Shown: positions 1 through 8,607, numbered from the stretch's first letter. The stretch: DNA of 64,000 nucleotides from Hyphomicrobiales bacterium (GCA_900489925.1 UEHQ01000001.1:1-64000), one strand, 5' to 3'. Numbers and translations: made by a program. Notes: generated by a model not told the origin, from the letters alone.

Positions 1-327
1 GCGTTGGGGTCAGCGGAAAAATTCAAGGAAGTCATCCTTCCCCTCGCTGACAAGCTTGGCGCTGCCGTCGGCGCAAGCCGTGCAGCTGTAGACGCTGGTT
101 ACGCGCCTAACGACTGGCAGGTCGGACAAACCGGTAAAGTCGTTGCTCCCGATCTGTACATCGCTTGCGGTATCTCCGGCGCGATCCAACACTTGGCTGG
201 TATGAAAGATTCCAAGGTCATCGTGGCAATCAACAAAGACGAGGACGCGCCTATATTCCAGGTCGCGGACTATGGCCTAGTCGGTGATCTGTTCGAGGTT
301 CTCCCAGAAATCCAAAAAAACCTCTGA
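1..327 (+). CDS. etfA: Electron transfer flavoprotein alpha subunit, C-terminal part (partial)
   Basis: C-terminal FAD-binding domain of the ETF alpha subunit (FixB/EtfA), which with EtfB passes electrons from acyl-CoA or amine dehydrogenases to ETF-ubiquinone oxidoreductase. The visible 107 residues hold the family signature: [20 protein letters not shown], then [20 protein letters not shown] and [12 protein letters not shown], the loop that holds the FAD adenosine. The frame is open through base 1, so the gene continues to the left of the window; an internal TTG at base 4 is not a credible start. The ETF-QO gene that receives its electrons lies about 700 bp downstream on the same strand. 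etfB and a dedicated dehydrogenase are probably just outside the window (inference). Confidence 0.93.
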   Translation, partial: ALGSAEKFKEVILPLADKLGAAVGASRAAVDAGYAPNDWQVGQTGKVVAPDLYIACGISGAIQHLAGMKDSKVIVAINKDEDAPIFQVADYGLVGDLFEVLPEIQKNL

Positions 328-336
328 GACGCACCG

Positions 337-1026
337 ATGCCCGTCGCCAACAAACAGTCAACTGTCAGGAGCGCTGACTTGCTTCTCGTTGGCAGCGACC
401 CAGCACCCCAAAGGATGGGTGGAAGCCGAGCCACGCGCCCCGAGCACCTGCAAGCCGCACTCAACGCAATGTGCACCCTGATGTTATCGTCAGACGTTTC
501 GCTTATGCCGAAGAGGCTTGCCGGTAAGGTTTTCGAGAAGCTCATCCGGCCCGGCCGCTTCACGTCTACTGAGAGCGAACAGCCCAGCCTGGGCGATAAT
601 CTGTTCACGCAAGCCCTTCTGCCACTATCTAAGCAAGGAGTACCGTTTGCCGCGTTGTCGAATGCCCTTTCGCATCTCGCCAGCAGCCTGGCCTGGACGC
701 AGAGCCAAAGCGGTCCTTTTGCGAGCAAGGATTTCGAAAATTCCCACGCACACGCGTTGATCGTGGGGCCAGGTGGTGTCGAAGAGCGAAGTGATTTGAG
801 GATCGGGGTGACTGTTCTTGCGCCGTACACTCGGTTCCCGGATCACACCCAATACCAAGCCCGTGCTTTTCTTGCGCTGTCTCCCATGGAGTTCGTCACC
901 GGAAGCGAAAACTGGGTAAAGGTCGGCTTGGGAGGCGTCTCGTATAGTGGCGCTGGCGAAGTCACCGCCGTCAGATGTACGACCAAGCCGCTGTTGGTGC
1001 TCTGGTGTAACATTGAGCGCCGGTGA
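337..1026 (+). CDS. Cupin protein resembling the DMSP-lyase (DddQ/DddL-like) family, metal site degenerate
   Basis: A 229-residue protein lying 9 bp after etfA and ending directly before the ETF-QO reading frame, so it is probably co-transcribed with both. The C-terminal half looks like a single cupin barrel of the dimethylsulfoniopropionate-lyase family: GVTVLAPYTRFPDHTQYQ aligns by eye with the P-x-H-x-H-x(3-4)-E motif, and the chain ends in PLLVLWCNI like DddQ-type proteins. Only one histidine of the metal motif remains, and Gln/Arg stand where the second His and the Glu would be. DMSP lyase activity is therefore unlikely unless the metal site is built differently. A role linked to the ETF-dependent pathway is only inferred from position. 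The family assignment is tentative. Confidence 0.6.
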   Translation: MPVANKQSTVRSADLLLVGSDPAPQRMGGSRATRPEHLQAALNAMCTLMLSSDVSLMPKRLAGKVFEKLIRPGRFTSTESEQPSLGDNLFTQALLPLSKQGVPFAALSNALSHLASSLAWTQSQSGPFASKDFENSHAHALIVGPGGVEERSDLRIGVTVLAPYTRFPDHTQYQARAFLALSPMEFVTGSENWVKVGLGGVSYSGAGEVTAVRCTTKPLLVLWCNIERR

Positions 1027-1044
1027 TTGAACGAAGGAATGGTA

Positions 1045-2706
1045 ATGATTGATACTTCCGCGCTCGAACGCGAAAGCATGGAATTCGACGTAGTCATCGT
1101 TGGTGGTGGACCTGCCGGTTTATCGGCTGCAATCCGGCTCAAGCAGGTCAATCCAGAACTCTCTGTCGTCTTGCTAGAAAAAGGGGCAGAAGTGGGTGCG
1201 CATATCCTGTCGGGTGCCGTCGTCGATCCTGTCGGAATCGACCGCCTGCTGCCGGACTGGCGCAGCGAAAGCGACCATCCCTTCAGGACCGAAGTTACTG
1301 ATGATAAGTTTCTATTCCTGGGTCCTGCGGGATCGGTCAGGCTGCCAAACATCCTGATGCCGCCGTTGATGAACAACCACGGCAACTACATCGTCTCGCT
1401 TGGCGATGTCTGTCGCTGGCTGGCGGGCCACGCGGAAGCACTCGGCGTGGAAATCTATCCGGGCTTTGCTGCTACAGAGGTGCTCTACAACGAGGCGGGC
1501 GCTGTCATCGGTGTCGCCACCGGCGATATGGGCATCGAGAAGGATGGTCAGCCGGGCCCGAATTTCACGCGCGGCATGGAGCTACTCGGAAAGTATGTGC
1601 TTATCGGCGAAGGCGTGCGCGGCTCTCTCGCCAAGCAGCTCATTGCCAAGTTTGACCTGCAGAAGGATCGCGAGCCGCAGAAGTTCGGCATCGGCATCAA
1701 GGAACTCTGGCAAATTAAACCCGAGAACCACAAGCATGGTCTTGTGCAGCACTCCTTCGGCTGGCCGCTCGGCATGAAGACGGGTGGCGGCTCGTTCCTG
1801 TATCATTTGGAAGACAACCTCGTTGCCGTCGGCTTCGTGGTACACTTGAACTACAAGAACCCGTATCTCTCCGCCTTCGAGGAATTCCAGCGTTTCAAGA
1901 CGCATCCGGCGATCCGCTCGACCTTCGAAGGCGGCAAGCGGCTTTCCTACGGCGCTCGGGCCATCACAGAGGGTGGCTACCAGTCGGTACCAAAGCTGAC
2001 ATTTCCTGGTGGTGCATTGATTGGCTGCTCCGCTGGTTTGGTCAACGTTCCCCGCATCAAGGGCAGCCACAACGCCGTGCTCTCCGGCATGCTGGCGGCG
2101 GACAAGATTGCCGATGCAATTGCCAACGGCCGCGCCAACGACGAGGTCATCGAGATCGAGAACGAATGGCGCGCAAGCGACATTGGCAAGGACCTGAAAA
2201 AGGTCCGCAACGTCAAGCCGCTCTGGTCGAAGTTCGGCACGGCTGTCGGCGTGGCTCTTGGCGGACTAGACATGTGGACCAATACGCTGTTCGGCTTCTC
2301 CTTCTTCGGCACGCTCAAACACGGCAAGACGGATGCAGACTCGCTGGAACCGGCCTCGCAGCACAAGAAGATCGATTATCCAAAACCTGACGGCGTTCTC
2401 ACCTTCGACCGCCTGTCCTCGGTATTCCTGTCGAACACCAACCACGAGGAAGATCAGCCGGTGCACCTCCGGGTCAAGGACATGGCGCTGCAGAAGTCGT
2501 CTGAACACGACATCTTCGCCGGTCCCTCGACGCGCTACTGTCCCGCAGGCGTCTACGAATGGGTGGAGAAAGACGGGAAGGATATCTACGTGATCAACGC
2601 CCAGAACTGCGTTCACTGCAAGACCTGCGATATCAAGGACCCGAACCAGAACATCAACTGGGTTCCGCCCCAAGGCGGCGAAGGGCCGGTTTATACTAAG
2701 ATGTAG
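1045..2706 (+). CDS. Electron transfer flavoprotein-ubiquinone oxidoreductase
   Basis: ETF-QO moves electrons from reduced ETF to ubiquinone at the inner membrane, linking acyl-CoA or amine dehydrogenation to respiration. Near the N-terminus VVIVGGGPAGLSAAIRL is the FAD dinucleotide-binding motif. Near the C-terminus CPAGVYEW followed by NAQNCVHCKTCDIKDPNQN supplies the four cysteines of the [4Fe-4S] cluster, and the chain ends in PQGGEGPVY as usual. Length (about 553 residues) is normal for the family. The frame is open from TTG 1027, but ATG 1045 has AAGGA six bases upstream and fits the family N-terminus better. It follows etfA and the cupin gene and precedes a MaoC-type hydratase. Confidence 0.95.
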   Translation: MIDTSALERESMEFDVVIVGGGPAGLSAAIRLKQVNPELSVVLLEKGAEVGAHILSGAVVDPVGIDRLLPDWRSESDHPFRTEVTDDKFLFLGPAGSVRLPNILMPPLMNNHGNYIVSLGDVCRWLAGHAEALGVEIYPGFAATEVLYNEAGAVIGVATGDMGIEKDGQPGPNFTRGMELLGKYVLIGEGVRGSLAKQLIAKFDLQKDREPQKFGIGIKELWQIKPENHKHGLVQHSFGWPLGMKTGGGSFLYHLEDNLVAVGFVVHLNYKNPYLSAFEEFQRFKTHPAIRSTFEGGKRLSYGARAITEGGYQSVPKLTFPGGALIGCSAGLVNVPRIKGSHNAVLSGMLAADKIADAIANGRANDEVIEIENEWRASDIGKDLKKVRNVKPLWSKFGTAVGVALGGLDMWTNTLFGFSFFGTLKHGKTDADSLEPASQHKKIDYPKPDGVLTFDRLSSVFLSNTNHEEDQPVHLRVKDMALQKSSEHDIFAGPSTRYCPAGVYEWVEKDGKDIYVINAQNCVHCKTCDIKDPNQNINWVPPQGGEGPVYTKM

Positions 2707-2729
2707 AACTGCGCTTAGGGAGAGGGTCG

Positions 2730-3185
2730 ATGGACTTGTGGTATGACGATCTGGAGGTCGGATTCAGTGTTAAAAGCGAGCCGATCCTCTTAACGAAGGA
2801 AGCTATCATTCGCTTTGCGCAGGAATTCGACCCCCAACCGTTTCATCTTGACGAGGCGGCTGCGGTCGGCACGTTCTTTGGCGAGCTGGTGGCAAGTGGC
2901 GCTCACTCTTTTTCGCTGACTATGCGGCTGGGCGTAAACGCGGGTGTCTTTAAGGGCAACGCAGTTGCAGGTCTCGGTGTCGACGAGCTGCGTTTCCACA
3001 AGCCCGTTCGTCCCGGCAGCTGGCTGCATGGCAAGTTCACGGTTAAGGCGCTTCGGGGCTCGAAAACGAAGCCTGATGTCGGAATCGTGGACTGGCTCGC
3101 TGAGACCTTTGACGAGAGCGAAGTTCGTGTCGTCTCAGCCATCGTCAGGAACCTGGTTCTACGCGATCCGCAGCGACTTACCTAA
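2730..3185 (+). CDS. MaoC-like (R)-specific enoyl-CoA hydratase
   Basis: A 151-residue single hot-dog-fold hydratase of the MaoC/PhaJ type, expected to hydrate an enoyl-CoA stereospecifically. The hydratase motif RFAQEFDPQPFHLDEA carries the likely catalytic Asp34 and His39. A second block, VDELRFHKPVRPG, is typical of the strand lining the substrate tunnel. A strong ribosome-binding site (GGGAGAGGG) precedes the ATG, and the gene begins 23 bp after ETF-QO, so it is probably the last well-conserved gene of the etf operon. The pairing suggests a beta-oxidation-like step on a short acyl-CoA. The substrate is unknown. Confidence 0.88.
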   Translation: MDLWYDDLEVGFSVKSEPILLTKEAIIRFAQEFDPQPFHLDEAAAVGTFFGELVASGAHSFSLTMRLGVNAGVFKGNAVAGLGVDELRFHKPVRPGSWLHGKFTVKALRGSKTKPDVGIVDWLAETFDESEVRVVSAIVRNLVLRDPQRLT

Positions 3186-3248
3186 AGTTTTAGAGCAAAA
3201 ATGCCCTCATTGCCGCTGCAGCGAGGCGCAAGATGTAGGATGGATTCT

Positions 3249-3767
3249 ATGCGAATTGTCATCCTCGGTGCCCACCTAACTGGCATTGGCACCCAAGCCT
3301 CAATGCTCGCGAAAACACTGCGCGTTCCGCAGTTCTCACCCGGTGACATACTTCGCGACGCAATTGACAGGCAGACTGCTGCAGGCAAAATAGCTCAGCA
3401 GGAGATTAGAGATGGCGCTTTGCTCTGTGATGACACCATCCAGATGGTAGTCATTGAGCGACTCGACGGGCCAGACGGGAAAGACGGATTTATCCTCCAC
3501 GAGTACCCGGAGACGGTGCGCCAGGCTGTTGCGTTAGATCAGACCCTCAGACAGAAGCGTCTGCGACTGGACGCGGTTGTCGAGCTTACCGGTCTTGAGA
3601 AGTTCACTAAGGACTGCTTAGCTGAGCCGACGCCATCGCAGAGTGTCGGTCCGGTAGCAAATTACTACTTGAACCAGCAACGACTGATAGTTGTCGATGC
3701 CCTTTCCGACTACAACCCCATCTCTAAGGAAATCTGCAACGCGCTCGCGTTGAACGATATCGTGTAG
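3249..3767 (+). CDS. Adenylate-kinase-like protein lacking the P-loop lysine
   Basis: About 172 residues matching adenylate kinase in order: a P-loop-like start GAHLTGIGTQ (family GAPGAGKGTQ), QFSPGDILRDAI (family HISTGDMLR) and GFILHEYPETVRQA (family GFxLDGFPRT). The P-loop lysine is replaced by Ile13 and the lid-domain sequence after VVELTG is short and unlike the family, so ordinary phosphoryl transfer is doubtful. ATG 3249 is preferred because AGGAT lies about 8 bp upstream; an open frame extends back to 3201. It sits about 60 bp after the MaoC gene on the same strand. It may be a decaying paralogue or a repurposed nucleotide-binding protein. Confidence 0.7.
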   Translation: MRIVILGAHLTGIGTQASMLAKTLRVPQFSPGDILRDAIDRQTAAGKIAQQEIRDGALLCDDTIQMVVIERLDGPDGKDGFILHEYPETVRQAVALDQTLRQKRLRLDAVVELTGLEKFTKDCLAEPTPSQSVGPVANYYLNQQRLIVVDALSDYNPISKEICNALALNDIV

Positions 3768-3815
3768 ATAACGCATACGGCAATGGCGCAGCGCATGAGC
3801 GCCGCGCCAGATCAT

Positions 3816-5501
3816 TTACGAGCCAACTCCTACCTCAAGGCTACCGAGAGGCTTGCGGATGCTTGGCCCCAGGGGGTCAGCGACTACTGCAGATTTGCCG
3901 TCCAGTCGCATCACCAATCTGCTTTCTTTGTCGTACACAGACCATGATGGCAATTCGCCTGCCGTCGGCTTCCCATTCCGCGCGAAGGCGGACCATGAGG
4001 CGATGATCCCATCTCTGAGACGGTATCGGCTGTTCTGCGGATCGAGCTTTTGCCGGGCGGCATCGAGGCCGGGCTCGCCCCATATTTGATCGATATCTAG
4101 GTGGTCGAACAGAAACGGCAGCTCGGCAGCATGAGTGGCCCACTGGCCGCCTAGGCATGGCTCTTTCCAGCCGAAGCGATACATGTACACCTCTGTTGCG
4201 CCGTGCTCGATGCGGCGTTCAGCTTGCTCGATTGCGTCGCGCGTCATCCACAAGTCAGTCGAAACCGCTACAAGCAGGTGATAAGGATCGATGCCAGGAT
4301 TTTTGCTCTTCGTTGCGTCAATCAGTTCGACAAGCTTTGCGCGACCTTGATCCCTAACCTTTGAGAAGAGCTGCTCCAAATTTTGTTGAACCGCCTTCTC
4401 GTCGGCCGGAGCCTTCAACAAGTCTGCCATCAGCAGCGGAAACGTGCCCTCAGCCTCGTTTGTGCCGACCAGAAGCGCTACTTCCTTCGAAATCTCTATC
4501 GCCTCGGGCGAGCCCGGTTGAAACGGCAATGTATCTGGATCGAGCACCGGCGAAAAGGCGACGTCCGAAAAGCCGCCGCGAATGTTTCCTTGTGACACCT
4601 TCATATAGGTGTCCCAGATTACTTGTGACGGAACGTTTTCCAAGCCCGTTAGGTGCCCTTCTTGGATGCCAATCAAGCTAAGAGCGGCTTTGGCGTCTTT
4701 TGTCGCGTCGATTGGGTCGCGCACCCGAAGCTGTGACCCGCTTTGTACAATCGCCCTGTGGAAGAGGCCCTTCGCAGCAGGCATAGCCATCAAACAACTT
4801 ACTTTGCCGCCACCACCAGACTCTCCAAAAATGGTGACGTTTTCCGAGTCTCCGCCGAACTCGTTGATATTCCTGTTGATCCATCGAAGTGCCTCAACGA
4901 GATCGAGCAGGCCAGCGTTAGAGCATCCCTTGTAGTCTTCAGACAGCGCAGCGAGGTGCATGAATCCAAGCATATGAATGCGATGGTTTACCGTGATAGC
5001 AACGACATCGCCTCGTTCTGCAAGACGCGCACCATCATACATCGGCGCACCACCGGACCCGTACATGTACGAGCCACCGTGGAAGAACACCATGACGGGC
5101 TTTTTGCCTGCAGTCCGAGGGCTCCAGATGTTCAGGACCAGGCAGTCCTCGCTCCCGTTGTTGTCCTCTTTCCATCCGACCCAGTCGGGATTGTTTTGAA
5201 AGCATGGATCGCCGAGCGCACTAGCCTCTCGAATTCCGTTCCAGGCCTTCAATGGGATCGGCTTTCGAAAGCGACCTTTCCCAGCTGTCGTTTCGCCGTA
5301 GTGCACCCCCTTAAAAATTGTAAGCTTGTCGGTGGCGACACCTCGCAACTTACCTTCTCGGGTTTCGACAATCGGTCCGCTGTCACTGGCCCTGCTCAGC
5401 TCAAAGCATGCAGAATTCAGAAGTGCACTTCCGACTCCTGCGGCAGTGCACTTCAGCACATTTCGACGTGAGATGTTTTGAATGCCATATTTGCCGTTCA
5501 T
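3816..5501 (-). CDS. Type B carboxylesterase, probably Tat-exported
   Basis: A 561-residue alpha/beta-hydrolase of the carboxylesterase/cholinesterase (COesterase) family that would hydrolyse carboxylic esters outside the cytoplasm. The N-terminus carries a twin-arginine motif (SRRNVLK at 11-17) followed by a small hydrophobic stretch. Catalytic elements are the oxyanion loop FFHGGSY (near 139-145), the nucleophile elbow FGESGGGGK with Ser228 (family GESAGG), an acidic residue in GTNEAEGTFP and a His in THAAELPFLFDH. It is convergent with the adenylate-kinase-like gene. A palindrome about 80 bp upstream (5582-5600) may be its operator. The substrate is unknown; an ester precursor feeding the alcohol and aldehyde dehydrogenases nearby is an inference. 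Confidence 0.9.
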   Translation of the reverse strand: MNGKYGIQNISRRNVLKCTAAGVGSALLNSACFELSRASDSGPIVETREGKLRGVATDKLTIFKGVHYGETTAGKGRFRKPIPLKAWNGIREASALGDPCFQNNPDWVGWKEDNNGSEDCLVLNIWSPRTAGKKPVMVFFHGGSYMYGSGGAPMYDGARLAERGDVVAITVNHRIHMLGFMHLAALSEDYKGCSNAGLLDLVEALRWINRNINEFGGDSENVTIFGESGGGGKVSCLMAMPAAKGLFHRAIVQSGSQLRVRDPIDATKDAKAALSLIGIQEGHLTGLENVPSQVIWDTYMKVSQGNIRGGFSDVAFSPVLDPDTLPFQPGSPEAIEISKEVALLVGTNEAEGTFPLLMADLLKAPADEKAVQQNLEQLFSKVRDQGRAKLVELIDATKSKNPGIDPYHLLVAVSTDLWMTRDAIEQAERRIEHGATEVYMYRFGWKEPCLGGQWATHAAELPFLFDHLDIDQIWGEPGLDAARQKLDPQNSRYRLRDGIIASWSAFARNGKPTAGELPSWSVYDKESRLVMRLDGKSAVVADPLGPSIRKPLGSLEVGVGS

Positions 5502-5581
5502 TTTGTTCCCTCCCGCTCTGATCGAAGAGCACTACGAACTGAACAAACAATCAAATATAAATACTTTCAAGTCAAAAAAGG

Positions 5582-5600
5582 AGTCTAGACAGTCTGGACT
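5582..5600. promoter_or_regulatory. Near-perfect 19-bp palindrome upstream of the esterase gene
   Basis: AGTCTAGAC and GTCTGGACT form 9-bp half-sites around a single A, with one mismatch. It lies about 80 bp upstream of the esterase start and 29 bp beyond the stop codon of the NDH-2 gene, which is read in the same direction. It has no T-run on either side, so an operator fits better than a terminator. The cognate regulator is unknown. Confidence 0.4.
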
Positions 5601-5628
5601 GCGGAAAGTGAATTAGCGACGACACAGC

Positions 5629-6903
5629 TCAGCTGTCGTCAGCAAACTCCTTGATCGTTTCTCTCTGTGTGATGAGACGAGCGCTGTGCTGGCCGCTGAT
5701 GGAAATCCACAGCCAACTCCATGCCACCGCAAACCGCCACCGAGTCCCGATCAAAAAATAGATATGTGCGAGACCCCAAATCCACCAAGCGACCCACCCC
5801 TTCAGCTTTATCCTCCGGAAATCGATGATCGCGGAGTTGTTGCCGATTGTTGCTAAGCTTCCCTGGTGGACATACCGAAACGTCGGCGGGCTGGCTTTTT
5901 GCGCCAAACGGGCCCGCAGAACTCCCGCAACATACGCTCCCTGCTGTTTAGCAGCAGGCGCAATACCGGGAACTGGTTTGCCATCCGGCAGGGAAACTGC
6001 CGCTGTGTCGCCAATCACGAACACATTCGGCCAATCCGGAACTGAAAGGTCCTTTTCAACAATCACCCTACCCGCGCGATCCGCCTTCGCAGCAAGCCAC
6101 CTCGCAGCTGGAGATGCCTTGACGCCAGCTGCCCAGATGATCGTCCTGCACGGGATGAAGCTGTCGCCAACGGTTACGCCCTCGGCAGTGCAATTGGTGA
6201 CAGGCTGCCCCACCAATACCTCCACGCCGCGCTTCCGCAAACTGTCACGCGCGTAATCGGACAGGGCTTCGTCAAAGCTTGGTAGGATACGTGGTCCCGC
6301 TTCAATCAACAGCACACGGGTTTCACGAGTATCAATCCGCCGGAACTCTTGTGGCAGGGTTTTATGTGCAAGTTCAGCGATGATGCCAGCGAGTTCAACG
6401 CCAGTGGGTCCAGCTCCGACAATTGCGAATGTCAGGAGCGCTTTGCTTTCGTCTGAAGACCGAGCAGCCTCCGCGCGTTCGAAAGCAAGCAATGTCCGTC
6501 GACGGATTGTCGTTGCATCTTCGAGCGTCTTTAGCCCAGGAGCTACCGGCTCCCACTCATCTCTTCCGAAATAGGCATGTGTCGCGCCGGTGGCAAGCAC
6601 CAGGGTGTCGTAAGAGATGCTTTCGCCATCACTCAAGGAGACTGTACCGCGAGCGGCGTCCACCGCGACAACTTCGCCAAGCAACGTCGTGACTTCAGGT
6701 CGATCCCTGTAGAGCGAACGGATTGGCCAAGCGATCTCAGAGGTCGCCAGAACGGTGGTCGCGACCTGGTAGAGTAGCGGTTGAAATAGATGGTGATTGC
6801 GCCGGTCAATCAGGGTGATGCGCAACGGTGCCCCCCTGAGATCATTGACCAGTTGCAGACCTGCAAAGCCGCCGCCTACGACCACGAGATGGTGCTCATT
6901 CAT
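5629..6903 (-). CDS. ndh: Type II NADH:quinone oxidoreductase (NDH-2)
   Basis: A 424-residue single-subunit flavoprotein that oxidises NADH and reduces quinone without pumping protons. It has two nucleotide-binding motifs, VVVGGGFAGLQ near residue 7 (FAD) and AIVGAGPTGVELAG near residue 162 (NADH), plus the NDH-2 blocks RRNHHLFQPLLYQVAT and NVFVIGDTA. The C-terminus is hydrophobic and aromatic (WVAWWIWGLAHIYFLIG), the part that anchors NDH-2 to the membrane. It follows the thioesterase gene on the same strand by 28 bp, so the two may share a transcript. In an accessory region it may handle extra NADH from the alcohol and aldehyde oxidations (inference). Confidence 0.92.
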   Translation of the reverse strand: MNEHHLVVVGGGFAGLQLVNDLRGAPLRITLIDRRNHHLFQPLLYQVATTVLATSEIAWPIRSLYRDRPEVTTLLGEVVAVDAARGTVSLSDGESISYDTLVLATGATHAYFGRDEWEPVAPGLKTLEDATTIRRRTLLAFERAEAARSSDESKALLTFAIVGAGPTGVELAGIIAELAHKTLPQEFRRIDTRETRVLLIEAGPRILPSFDEALSDYARDSLRKRGVEVLVGQPVTNCTAEGVTVGDSFIPCRTIIWAAGVKASPAARWLAAKADRAGRVIVEKDLSVPDWPNVFVIGDTAAVSLPDGKPVPGIAPAAKQQGAYVAGVLRARLAQKASPPTFRYVHQGSLATIGNNSAIIDFRRIKLKGWVAWWIWGLAHIYFLIGTRWRFAVAWSWLWISISGQHSARLITQRETIKEFADDS

Positions 6904-6931
6904 TTAGGTGTCCCCGGGGTTCGCCGTCTGC

Positions 6932-7357
6932 TCAGATCGAGTGAGCGACCTGCAAGCTGGCAAGTAGCCTTTCAGCCTCAAGCCGGATTTCCTGTGGCAG
7001 GACTAGGGCTTTGCGCGCTTTCAGATCAAAGTAGACCGACTTTATCTCGTTTGACGCGGCAAGCTCGCCAGAGACATCAAACATTTCGTGGACGGTCGTG
7101 AGGGACTTTGTGCCAACCTGCCCTACCCGGCTCTCGACGTAAAAAAGGCCGCCTACCTTAAGCTCCCGGGAAAAGGAGACGTTATGCTGGACGTCCGCCC
7201 ATCCCTCACCCCGTTCCTCCTGCCATTGAGTTCTGTAGCCCAGCGCATGGACGAGGTGCCACATCGCCTGATCGAAAGCGGCCACGTAATACTGCACGTT
7301 CATATGGCCCATAGCGTCTGAATGTGCAGGGTAGACAACGCCGGAATACGTTCGCAA
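6932..7357 (-). CDS. Acyl-CoA thioesterase, YbgC/4HBT hot-dog family
   Basis: A 141-residue single hot-dog thioesterase. The N-terminal motif HSDAMGHMNVQYYVAAFDQA contains the Asp-x-x-Gly-His-x-Asn signature of 4-hydroxybenzoyl-CoA thioesterase and YbgC-like enzymes, and the chain is of typical length. It would hydrolyse an acyl-CoA to free acid and CoA. It is the first gene of a probable two-gene transcript with ndh. It diverges from the citryl-CoA-lyase-like gene, with a strong 12-bp inverted repeat in the shared promoter region (7462-7502). The acyl substrate is not predictable. Confidence 0.87.
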   Translation of the reverse strand: MRTYSGVVYPAHSDAMGHMNVQYYVAAFDQAMWHLVHALGYRTQWQEERGEGWADVQHNVSFSRELKVGGLFYVESRVGQVGTKSLTTVHEMFDVSGELAASNEIKSVYFDLKARKALVLPQEIRLEAERLLASLQVAHSI

Positions 7358-7461
7358 AGCTTATCCTCCATGATGTTTCATCGGCTGCCGGATTTGAATC
7401 CGCAAACGCCCAGAAAACAGTTCTCGCTGAAATTATACCATCAAATCCAAAAAACATACCC

Positions 7462-7502
7462 GCTGGACAAATATTTCGATCCTTGGTACCTATTTGTCCA
7501 GC
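7462..7502. promoter_or_regulatory. Perfect 12-bp inverted repeat between divergent genes
   Basis: GCTGGACAAATA (7462-7473) and TATTTGTCCAGC (7491-7502) are exact reverse complements separated by 17 bp. The repeat sits between the divergent thioesterase and citryl-CoA-lyase-like genes, about 105 and 45 bp from their starts. The arm spacing centre to centre is 29 bp, close to three helical turns, and suits a dimeric regulator with widely spaced half-sites. There is no T-run, so it is not an intrinsic terminator. Confidence 0.55.
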
Positions 7503-7546
7503 CAAGCAGCGAATAATCGCGTTATCTATCAGGAAGGACACCCAAA

Positions 7547-8365
7547 ATGACCGCCGACGTGCGAAAGTCGTGGACCACAAGCGTGAGTGACGTTGAAGAG
7601 GCAGATGTCTTCATTCGCGGATACAGCCTGGGGGACCTCATCGGAAACGTGTCTTTCGCTTCAGCGACGTACCTTCTCATCAAGGGAGCACTGCCAACTC
7701 CCGGCCAGACAAAGATGATCGACGCCATCCTGTGCTCGGTGCTGGACTATTCCCTCAAGAAGCCAGGAACGGTCGCGGCCCGCTATTGTGTGTCCGGGAA
7801 CCCTTCCATGGTGGCAGGCCTCGCGACTGCGATGCTTTCCGCTGGTGAGTACACCCTCGCACCTGACAGCGCGGGTGCGTTCATTCGCAGCACGTACGAC
7901 GCGCATCGCAAACCCGGTGCAAATATCGACGAATGCGCAGAAGCTGCCGTCGATGAAATCCGTTCTAAAAAACTCCGCGTCGGAGGCTTCGGGCATCCAA
8001 ATTTCAAGTTCTCTGACCCGCGCGCTCAGAAGCTGAAGTCGATTGCAGTTGAAGCTGGTGTGTGGGGAGATGTAGGCGATTGGTACGAGGCGGTTCACCG
8101 GGCCTTTATCAAGCGCGTCAACAAGCCAGAGATGCCCATCAACGAAGTTGGCATGATGGCAGCCATTCTGACGGAGATGGCATTCACCCCTGATGAAATG
8201 ACTGGACTGGCACTCCTGTCGACGTTCCCTGGCGTAGTCGCCCATATCTCTGAGGAGCTGCAGTCAAAGACGCGCATTCGCACTTTGCCAGACGAGATTG
8301 TCGAATATCCACGCGAGCGCAAAGAACTGAGCAAGGACCTTGCTGCCGCTGGCTGGTCGGCTTGA
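7547..8365 (+). CDS. Citryl-CoA lyase / citrate-synthase-like C-terminal-domain protein
   Basis: A 272-residue protein of the short citrate-synthase superfamily annotated as citryl-CoA lyase, which cleaves citryl-CoA-like thioesters to acetyl-CoA and a keto acid. It retains the superfamily active-site block VGGFGHPNFKFSDPRAQ (GFGHxxYxxxDPRA in citrate synthase). It lacks the N-terminal half of a full citrate synthase, as usual for this subfamily. A clear ribosome-binding site (AGGA) precedes the ATG. It is monocistronic, with an intrinsic terminator at 8562-8591. The cleaved substrate might be a CoA ester of the local pathway (inference). Confidence 0.8.
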   Translation: MTADVRKSWTTSVSDVEEADVFIRGYSLGDLIGNVSFASATYLLIKGALPTPGQTKMIDAILCSVLDYSLKKPGTVAARYCVSGNPSMVAGLATAMLSAGEYTLAPDSAGAFIRSTYDAHRKPGANIDECAEAAVDEIRSKKLRVGGFGHPNFKFSDPRAQKLKSIAVEAGVWGDVGDWYEAVHRAFIKRVNKPEMPINEVGMMAAILTEMAFTPDEMTGLALLSTFPGVVAHISEELQSKTRIRTLPDEIVEYPRERKELSKDLAAAGWSA

Positions 8366-8561
8366 CATTTATTGGGAGTGCCGTGAACACAGCGCTCCCT
8401 AAAACGTGTTAAACCTCGTTGATGCCGCAGAGGGTTTTCGCTTCAGATGCTGGGCCGCGTACGCTCAGGCTAATTGACCGACTGCTCTCAAGTATATTGA
8501 TCACCCTCGTAGCCAGCAGCCGGTCATAGACACTTCGCTCGGCGTCCTCGCCGACTGAAGA

Positions 8562-8591
8562 AAGGCCGCCCTTTCTACAACGAGCGGCCTT
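8562..8591. terminator. Bidirectional hairpin between convergent genes
   Basis: AAGGCCGC (8562-8569) pairs with GCGGCCTT (8584-8591) around a 14-nt loop. It lies between the citryl-CoA-lyase-like gene and the convergent solute-binding-protein gene, so it can serve both. There are A residues on the left and a few T residues on the right, but no long T-run. Confidence 0.6.
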
Positions 8592-8607
8592 CGCCTTTCG
8601 GCTTGGT

